From positions 140,082,013 to 140,146,012 of the forward strand of contig OX578276.1 in assembly GCA_951217055.1 (NCBI GenBank): a stretch of DNA of 64,000 nt. Reading direction: 5' to 3'. The stretch is from Gerris lacustris. Its lineage: Eukaryota; Arthropoda; Insecta; Hemiptera; Gerridae. Of this stretch, positions 55,401-64,000 are shown piece by piece. A model generated the notes under the pieces. That model had not been told where the DNA came from. It saw nothing but the letters and a program-made list of their open reading frames with translations, and did not search any database. Made by a program: the position numbers and the translations under genes. Every line of letters starts with the position of its first letter. Position 1 is the stretch's first letter.

Positions 55401-55470
55401 CTAAAGTGGCCTCTCTTGCTACGAAGTTCAAACTTGCTGCGTGGTCAGTACTTGGATAGGTGACCGTTTT
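55401..55470 (+). repeat. 5S rRNA-derived fragment
   Basis: GCGTGGTCAGTACTTGGATA and GGTGACCG (55439-55466) match the 3' half of 5S rRNA with one change. GAAGTTCAAACTTGC upstream is a worn AAGTTAAGC region. It stops exactly where a family D element begins, so it was cut by that insertion or is a SINE3 head fragment. Confidence 0.6.
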
Positions 55471-55726
55471 GGCACTTCTTTAGATTGTTACTTCTCTTAT
55501 TAAAAAAACAAAAAAACAAAAAAAAAAAACCAGAGGGGAGTAACAATCTAAAGAAGGTGTACGGGATGTTCTTCTTTAGACTGTTACTCCCCTTATAAAA
55601 TGGAAGTGTGATATTCCTTTGTCCCTAAGCAAATTGGACTAAACATTCCTTTGTCTTAATAGTTATTTAGTCAAAGCCATTTATATTCTAAAACAACATA
55701 GGGGAGTAACAATCTAAAGAAGTACC
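55471..55726 (+). mobile_element. Family D MITE, complete copy
   Basis: GGCACTTCTTTAGATTGTTA to TAACAATCTAAAGAAGTACC. GTTTT just outside each end (55466-55470 and about 55730-55734) is a weak duplication candidate. An A-rich expansion lies near 55502-55530. Confidence 0.75.
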
Positions 55727-55864
55727 ACAGTTTTGAACTAACTGATATTTTTATTATCAGTTTTCAATAAATTGTCTAAAAATTATTTTTATTTCATTTA
55801 TTTAATTATTTGAATTTTAGCGGTATTTTGACAGATGTAAACATACCTTGACGTTTAAGGAAAG

Positions 55865-56155
55865 TATCGCACTTTTGCTGACTCAGCCAACTGGGTTCAA
55901 GATAGCGGAGAATTTGATTTTCCGGGCGGCACAACTAGAAGTGTAAGGACTGAATTTTCTGCCAAGTTTTAAGTCTATAGGTAAAATACCCTGGGCGTTA
56001 CGATGATAACGCACATACATATAGACGTCATGCTGAAAACCACTCAGGAGTCAGGAGGTCATAAAACATCCAAAACGGATAATTCTGTTGAAATCTCGAA
56101 AAACAAATGTTGAGTGAAAACAATACTTTTCCTACTATAGGTGAGGAAAAGTAAA
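55865..56155 (-). repeat. Family F repeat, inverted
   Basis: Reverse complement of 52975-53250: TTTTCCGGGCGGCACAACTA, ATCCAAAACGGATAATTC and CAATACTTTTCC. Extends to AGTGAGGAAAAG-type end near 56150. Confidence 0.65.
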
Positions 56156-56409
56156 AAAATTCCCTTTAGTAATTTATAGGGGAAAAAATACACGGGCAAT
56201 GAATATCCGTGATGTTTTTGATAATTTTATAATGCAAATGCAACTAAAATGCAGTAAAATGGAAGTAATGAAAAAGTATTAACAGGCATTTTTTGTCTTT
56301 AAAAAGGCTAATTTGATTACCGATAGAGCAAGATCCGATTTATTAGATTGGAAAAGTCACAGCTTCTATAAAAAGAAAGGCGGAAGAAAATACTTTTGTA
56401 TAACCACAA

Positions 56410-56790
56410 AAGTGATAATAAACCTCGGGGGTGACGAGGAATGATTAGTGACTCTCTATAGGGGGTTGTTAAGGAAAGGGAGAGATCACTGAGCGAGGAG
56501 TACTTCAGCATTTCCAAGGGAAATAACGGAGGGAATTGATTCCTTGGAGCGGTCGAGAGATTGGCATCTGGGCTCTACTTATCAAAAGCTTGCCTGCCAA
56601 CCATAGGCTGCAACGGTTATCAAAGGCTGAAGGGAGGAGTTGATAATGGTAGCTCGGTAACACAGATGCCAATAAAGCTTGGACCCTTTGCTTGAAGCTT
56701 TGTCGAATAATAGCAGCCCTGACCTCATCCTCATCCCTTCACTTTAATCCTCTTCTCTTCTTCCCTCCTCTCATTTACTACTTCATTGCA
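56410..56790. other. R-to-Y island
   Basis: Left GGAAAGGGAGAGATC and GGAGGGAATTGATTCC, right CTGACCTCATCCTCATCCC and CTCTTCTCTTCTTCCCTCC. No repeat match. The minus-strand 66-codon frame is not called. Confidence 0.5.
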
Positions 56791-56957
56791 GCAGCAGCCA
56801 AATAACACAATCTCTTAAGGACATTATCGCGTCGCGTCGTAGAGAACCCTCAGTCTTTGACAACATCCCTACCGCTTCAATCAACTTAACCAAACAATGC
56901 CCATTATTAATTCAGCCAATTATTTTATTATTGTTTGTTATCTATATATCACTCTTT

Positions 56958-58485
<1,528 letters not shown>

Positions 58486-58489
58486 TTTT

Positions 58490-58790
58490 TTTTTAAAAAA
58501 AGAAAAGAAAAAAGAGGAACAGCAAAAAGGCGAAGGGTGGCTCTTGTCGAACCTGTTAGAGAGTTAATAAAGGACAGGACCATAAAAACAAGACCTGAGG
58601 ACGTCGTAAAGCTCTTGGGGCCTGGGGGGTCGGACTATGCCACACCAATAAACACAAACAACCATCTCCTTCTTGGCTCCAGGCAAACTTGACTTACAAT
58701 ATTTAAACAGATACTTTCAAATGTTCGACATTCTTCAATCTCCACTGCCGATCTTTTCCTTCAGGGAATTTAACGTTTAGATAACCAATA
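58490..58790. other. R-to-Y island
   Basis: Left AAGAAAAGAAAAAAGAGG and GGCGAAGGGTGGC, centre GGGGCCTGGGGGGTCGG, right ACCATCTCCTTCTTGGC and CATTCTTCAATCTCC. Confidence 0.5.
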
Positions 58791-59250
58791 CATAAATGCG
58801 GTCAATTACAGAGAACTGCTTAGAGCGTTCCTTTTATTCCTTCTACCTCATATTCATACTTGTTTAATCTCGTCTAGTCTGTTTATGAATATCATCAGGA
58901 GTTAGTAATATTTTAATTTAACTTATTTGGTGGAGATTAGGTTTATACTGTGATCGGAGAGTTCATATTTTTCTATCTTTTAAAATGACTGCATATTACT
59001 TCTACATATGTAATTATATACGTAATTCGATTATTTTACTTGTTGTTCCGTCACTTGATATTGATATTACGTTTCCTAATATTTAGCCAAGTCAACTGTG
59101 GTTATGCGAGCTCAGAACGATTTCTTTTACTATGATACAATTATAATACGTGTACCATGTCTTGGAAAGTATTTCAATGGCCCGAGTTAGAGTATCTACA
59201 CATGCTATAGATTAAAAAAGCTCTTTATGTAATAAATAAATTCATTTTAA
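58791..59250. other. AT-rich spacer
   Basis: Nothing recognised. Confidence 0.5.
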
Positions 59251-59254
59251 GTTA

Positions 59255-59875
59255 AAATAGCGGTCCAAGACAACTCAGACAAACTTTCTCATATACAAGT
59301 TCATAATAAATTAGCCCAGTGTTTTCCAATTATTAGATTTCGTATGTACATTTAATTATTATAGGACATTTCATCAAAATGTATCATAAAAATAACTATT
59401 GCTCGGCGGGGAATTATATCAGGGCTCGCTCCGTCCGCGTTTTAAGCTAATTTCTCAGGAACTAGATTTTTCCCGGGAAAACAGCTTAAATCGTTAGATT
59501 CGTATTTAAATGGACTACATTTTAGAATTTTTCAATCTAAATCGTCGGACCCGTTTTCGAGAAATTCTTCTTTTTTCACATTTTTTCAGAATTTTTGGGA
59601 GTTAAAACAACCCCAAACTTGGAGCTAAAATTCATTTCTCGATTTCGCCTCGTGGAATGATTTTTCTGTACATGTAAGCCACATTTCGTCAAAATTGGCC
59701 AAGTAATTTAGACTCTAGGTGTCTCTGCATAGACGATAGACAGGCATTTTTTAAAAACCAGTTTTTTGGACTCTGGGGACCTCAAAACGAGTAAATCCAT
59801 CAAAATTTCAAAATTGATTTTCGCGCCATTACAATACTTTCTCTTTATATGAGAAAGTAAAAAAATAAAAACTCT
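59255..59875 (-). repeat. Family C repeat, uninterrupted copy
   Basis: Inverse of 50975-51725. It shows the uninterrupted junction CCCCGCCGAGCAATAGTTAT where the other copy holds the fold-back. GGTCCAAGACAACTCAGAC end near 59263. Confidence 0.75.
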
Positions 59876-60720
59876 AATGTAGGGATAATAATAAGATCCC
59901 TCTGTTATGTCATAATTCATGATAAAGATAACTAAACGAGTTAATCATAACTTGGATAAAGAGTAAAATTCTAGTGATAAATCAGCTGTTTTGACCAAGA
60001 TTGTTGTCATTTTGGCTATTCCAAGTGGATAAAACTCAAAGGGTAGACTAGTTTATTGCAATGCAACAATATTTAACATAGACGGGTTTCGACTGCTCTT
60101 ATTTGACACTATTAAATGGTAACCACGGTAGAATATGTGGTTACCCCAACCAAGTAATTTAATCAAGGGTTGTTTATTGTGAGTTTGTTCTTAATATGCT
60201 CTTCGTATCTATGCTTAACCAAACTGAACCGAACTCTTACTTTTTTCACCCCCTGGTCAAAACATTGGTGTGACATCATCCCTTAATCATTTTTAATATC
60301 CTGGAGGAAACCTATTATCTATACATAAAGATAATAGATAATGCGGGGGAACCGGGAAATTTCTCGAAGCGCCTCTAAAGGCCCCCGGCCCCCGGTCACC
60401 GTGAATGGGGCTGTTTGATGTTTGCGCAAACATGATCTTTGACGTGTATGGCCTAAATTTGCCCGACATCAGGTTTGCGCAAAAAGTTTGATCGTGTATG
60501 GGGACCTTAAGCCGATTATGAAAAAGAGAAACTGGTGTGACAAATCAAACAAAACTTTCTCATGTCAATATGCTATTTCATCAGTGCGGTGCCAGTCATA
60601 CAATAGCACAATTTTCATTTCTTAAAAAATGTGTTAGTGACGTTTCAGACAGCAATAATAGATGAGTCATAAAGACTATAAGTACCACATGTATTTATGC
60701 TGTAATTGGTGCTCCTATTG
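59876..60720. other. Spacer with a GC-rich patch
   Basis: 60330-60520 contains GCCCCCGGCCCCCGGTCACC and two TTTGCGCAAA palindromes (about 60421 and 60472), with AATGGGGC / TATGGGGACC near the ends. It may be a worn MITE. Not resolved. Confidence 0.4.
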
Positions 60721-60721
60721 A

Positions 60722-60751
60722 ATCAGTGAGGCGCCGGAGCGCCTCACTGAT
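60722..60751. repeat. Perfect 13-bp hairpin, loop CGGA
   Basis: ATCAGTGAGGCGC-CGGA-GCGCCTCACTGAT. Flanking CCTATT / AGG extends the match slightly. GC-rich and isolated. Confidence 0.85.
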
Positions 60752-61024
60752 AGGAATATGAAATAATAATAATGATTAAAAGAATAACAACACGACAATC
60801 AGGCTGCAGAAGGTTGGTATGCGTCGGCAGACCCCCAAACATTTTCTGAATCACTTTTGATTATTTTCCTCCTTTGATTTTTTTTAAAGGAAGTGCAAGT
60901 ATCTTCACATATTTACCAATATTTAATTGTAGCTTTAGTAATCAAATTGTAAAATAAAAGATGAAACGTGATATTTTTATTATCACTTTACTAAAATGTG
61001 AAAATTTGTTCTTATGATAAAGGT

Positions 61025-61155
61025 GACAAAGAATGAGTTTTCAGGGAGGGGCCCTCCTGATTGCGGGCGAGGGGTACTCATTAGATAATATGACGCCGGT
61101 TGGTATGTTTTCCCGTGCCGGACGCTACCTCCCCGTCCGCACCTGTAAGTTTTTA
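61025..61155. other. R-to-Y island, short
   Basis: Left TTTTCAGGGAGGGGCCC and GCGGGCGAGGGG, right GCCGGACGCTACCTCCCC and GTCCGCACC. Confidence 0.45.
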
Positions 61156-62384
61156 TTAAAATCTTGATGAAATTTAGGACACTCAACCTGCACAACAAGG
61201 GAAAGGTCACTGTCTACAGTCTACATGACATTTTAAAATTTAAATTTCGGTCCACAAGAGTGAGGGGTACAAATGTCAAAGTAACGTATGCCCCTAATGA
61301 TGCACGTACAGTAATTAATTGTTTTTATATTTTTATTTAATGGAGGGGAAAAATAAAAAATATCCTTGTAATTATTAAAAATTAGCAATATTACTATTTT
61401 GATTCTGTTTAAATGAAAATTGGTATAAATGCCCTATTTAATGTTAAGAACACGATTATAAAAGGGTTTGTGTACATTTTAGTACTTTTTGGGTACAAAT
61501 GGTACCTAAGCTGGTTTTAAGCGGTAAAAAATGTATTTGTATTTCATTTAAGGTATTTATTACACCTGCTGAAGACATTTAGTGATTACTTTTTTGAGTT
61601 ATTATAAAGGTACATGGGTGCAAAGATAATAATACCCGAAAAACTTGAGAGTTACGAAAAAATGAGTTACCTTTCATGTCATTATATCTCACAGAGATGT
61701 ATTATTGTTGAATCAACTTACTCAATCATTTGATTTTTTTTTAAATAATTGAGTCTCCGGAGCCACTGGAAATAATATATATTAGGTGGTGAGACAATAC
61801 AGCCTTTAAATCATCAAAATTGAATGAGAGTCTACCCTCCGATGTAGTCTTTGGCTAAAACTGGATTTTTATCAATTTATATAAAGTCATTTTGTAGAGA
61901 ATCACGGGTATCCACGTGGGACATTAAAAAATCTCTATGTGAAGAATGAGTAAATTTTAACTGGTTGTGCTACAGGTTATAAAAGAGCAAATACACTGTG
62001 ATAAAAGTATAAAATAAAAGCACTGTGTCTGACGTTGTCAAAAACGTTTTTATTGGAAAGCAGTAAAACCACAAAGAGTTAGTCTATACGATCATTTTTG
62101 AGGTAAAACTCTTAGGGAACTTGGGAAGAGAAAAAGGCTATCTGAAACCTTAAATTTTTATGAGATATTGGGGAATCATTCGTGAGTAAAACTTAAGAAA
62201 TAAGGTTTAACAAAACTTGTAACAGAAGCTCCATAAATATAGATCATTACATTAACTTAAAAATTATTATCGCTTAGGTTTCTAGTACAATGATTGTTCA
62301 GTGTATTATAATGTGTCTGCTGCTAATATCTAATCCTAAAAAAAAAAAAAAAAAAAAAATATACATTTTCTCAGTCCTTTTTTT
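61156..62384. other. AT-rich spacer
   Basis: Ends in an A21 run (about 62338-62359). No gene. Confidence 0.5.
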
Positions 62385-62545
62385 ATGGGAAAGAATTGAG
62401 TAGGCGGCTAGGCGGTGCCAGGCCGGGGGCCAGATGAAGCGACGCTCCCGCTACCCAGATCTAGCTATCGTATGGGTACATTATACCGTCTTCTTTTGAT
62501 TCTCTAACCCTGCATACTAACTTGCTCGGAATTTCCGGTTCTATC
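62385..62545. other. R-to-Y island with GGCCGGGGGCC core
   Basis: Left AGTAGGCGGCTAGGCGG, core AGGCCGGGGGCCAGATG, right GACGCTCCCGCTACCC and CTCTAACCCTGC. Confidence 0.5.
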
Positions 62546-63190
62546 TTAGTTATACCTCCAACTTTGTTTTAATATAAGATACATCTTAAAAGCTATTCAT
62601 GACTCACACTAGCCTTACAGGTATACAAAAATTTTTTTTTTGTTAAAATCAAGTATTTATAAGCATTATAATGTCTTATATGGTTTTATTTGCAGTTACT
62701 CTCTCGGATTTTAATGTATACCAAATAAAAATAGCTTACGTCAAGCCATTTTAGACACAAAAATAAATAAAGAAGTAAGACAGTAATACATGAGTATAAA
62801 TTGATCGGGTACACATGTTTCATTTCATGTTTGATTTTATATTGAATTATGCATGATCCTATAACATCTACAGCCAGCGGCTGATTTAGTAAGCAAGAGG
62901 TATCTAACTTATGATAATTTTAAACTTGGAAAACTTCTAATATATGGAATTCTTGATTCCTTACTAATGAGTTTACTAAAACTTTATAAGGAAGAAACAC
63001 TGTAATCTGAATTGTGAACGACGTGAGCAATATGGAAAACAGTGAAACAAATTATAATATAAAACAATCAATACAAAACTATAGAGTTAAATTATTGTAA
63101 AGTATGAAAAATGAGTAGGATGAAAGTATAATAATTTTATTTAAAAAACATTTTTAAAAACAAGATTTTATTCGTATTCATCTCAGCAAA
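62546..63190. other. AT-rich spacer
   Basis: Nothing recognised. Confidence 0.5.
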
Positions 63191-63194
63191 CGCT

Positions 63195-63435
63195 TTCATT
63201 TAACACCCATATCATGGGCGTCTTTAAAAATAACTAGTCTGCCATCTTGTGCTGTCCACCATATTGGATTTACAATGACATCACTTAGCTAACCATGCAT
63301 TGTCATCTAAACTAAACGTTTATGCAAAATTTCAATTCAATCGGTTGAGGATAACTGCTTTAAAATTCAGTTGCAGGATTTGACCCGAACATACATACAT
63401 TGCAAGTTAAATAAGCTAATATAAGCTTGTAAAAA
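63195..63435 (-). repeat. Family H repeat, uninterrupted copy
   Basis: Inverse of 18490-18550 plus 19501-19690, continuous through CTTGCAATGTATGTATGTTC where the other copy holds the mariner. Confidence 0.75.
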
Positions 63436-63436
63436 T

Positions 63437-63800
63437 AGTCTGCCAATTAGTGTGGCACATAGCTTCCTCGCGTCCTATCGTGTATACTTCAATGTTCGTT
63501 ATACATTTACAACATACCATCTAAATGCTACATTTTCAAACCATCTAAATTCTTTAAAAATGAGGTGAGCACTTGTAAAAATGTAGGTGTAAATAAATGT
63601 ATGTTGGTGCGCATGTAGAAGAGAAAGCAATGTGCGCAGAAGGTTAAAACTTTTATGGGAGGAACAAAGAGCTAATTATGACGAACCATCTAAATTTGAT
63701 CAAAATCAGAAAAGTATTTAGACAGACTAAAAGACTGACAAACAGTCACAGGACCAAAAATGTTCCCTGATGGTCTGAAACGGATTACGAATCAGTTATA
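63437..63800 (+). repeat. Family A copy, internally deleted
   Basis: AGTCTGCCAATTAGTGTGGC tip, then AATAAATGTATGTTGGTGCG and GTCTGAAACGGATTACG. The middle and the tail hairpin are missing. Confidence 0.65.
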
Positions 63801-64000
63801 CACTAACACAAGTTCTACACAAACTTTAAGGATATGATTTTTACGAGAATGAGTGGGTTTGCGTAATAGTTTGGTGGTAATAAAAAAATATATTGCGATG
63901 TATTATATTGGCATGTGTAAAACTGTTATACACAATTTTAACCCAAAAATTCCATTTCTGTGTGAGTTGTTTTTAATAGATTAAAATGGGATGGTAGTAA
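63801..64000. other. AT-rich end of window
   Basis: Nothing recognised. Confidence 0.5.

Overview
This window looks like nuclear DNA of an invertebrate, probably an arthropod. It is strongly AT-rich, has long (AT)n and poly-C tracts, and is packed with Penelope-like (PLE), mariner, hAT, piggyBac and Ty3/gypsy remnants and 5S/tRNA-derived SINE pieces. The species cannot be fixed from sequence alone; a crustacean such as a copepod is only a guess. I found no host protein-coding gene, no rRNA gene and no intact tRNA gene. Everything that reads as protein is transposon-derived and broken or truncated. Boundaries of unnamed repeat families were placed by eye from copy-to-copy comparison and are accurate to perhaps 10-20 bases, except where a target duplication or terminal repeat is quoted.

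Layout. 0-10 kb: pieces of unnamed repeats (called families A, D and E here), a fold-back element with paired hammerhead-ribozyme-like cores (1735-2095), PLE-1 (3251-6556) split by a 1.96 kb fold-back element (4036-5997), an inverted repeat beside a piggyBac end (7073), and a family A copy nested inside another family A copy (7895-8990). 10-20 kb: a frameshifted Ty3/gypsy fragment, a mariner-type MITE at the centre of a palindrome, a 130-bp tandem repeat bounded by inverted ends (13656-14510), family B (16896-17880) and a mariner with ~190-bp terminal repeats (18553-19500). 20-36 kb: PLE-2 (21811-23899) with the best-preserved ORF in the window, several MITEs, two hAT elements with perfect 8-bp target duplications, PLE-4, a 5S-derived SINE and a 245-bp-arm fold-back. 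36-50 kb: family B with a chimeric A/B insertion, a split tRNA-SINE, a 28-bp minisatellite, PLE-3 (45020-46081) and families D and E. 50-64 kb: families A, C, D, F and H in inverted pairs, and a 5S fragment.

Two patterns cut across these elements. First, all four PLEs keep the GIY-YIG endonuclease end while losing most of the reverse transcriptase. Each is flanked by a 12-16 bp direct repeat, and several carry CTGAnGA...GAAA cores. Second, about twenty GC-richer islands of 100-450 bp are scattered through the window. Nearly all are purine/G-rich on the left and pyrimidine/C-rich on the right. They match no transposon I recognise and are the main unexplained signal between the mobile elements.
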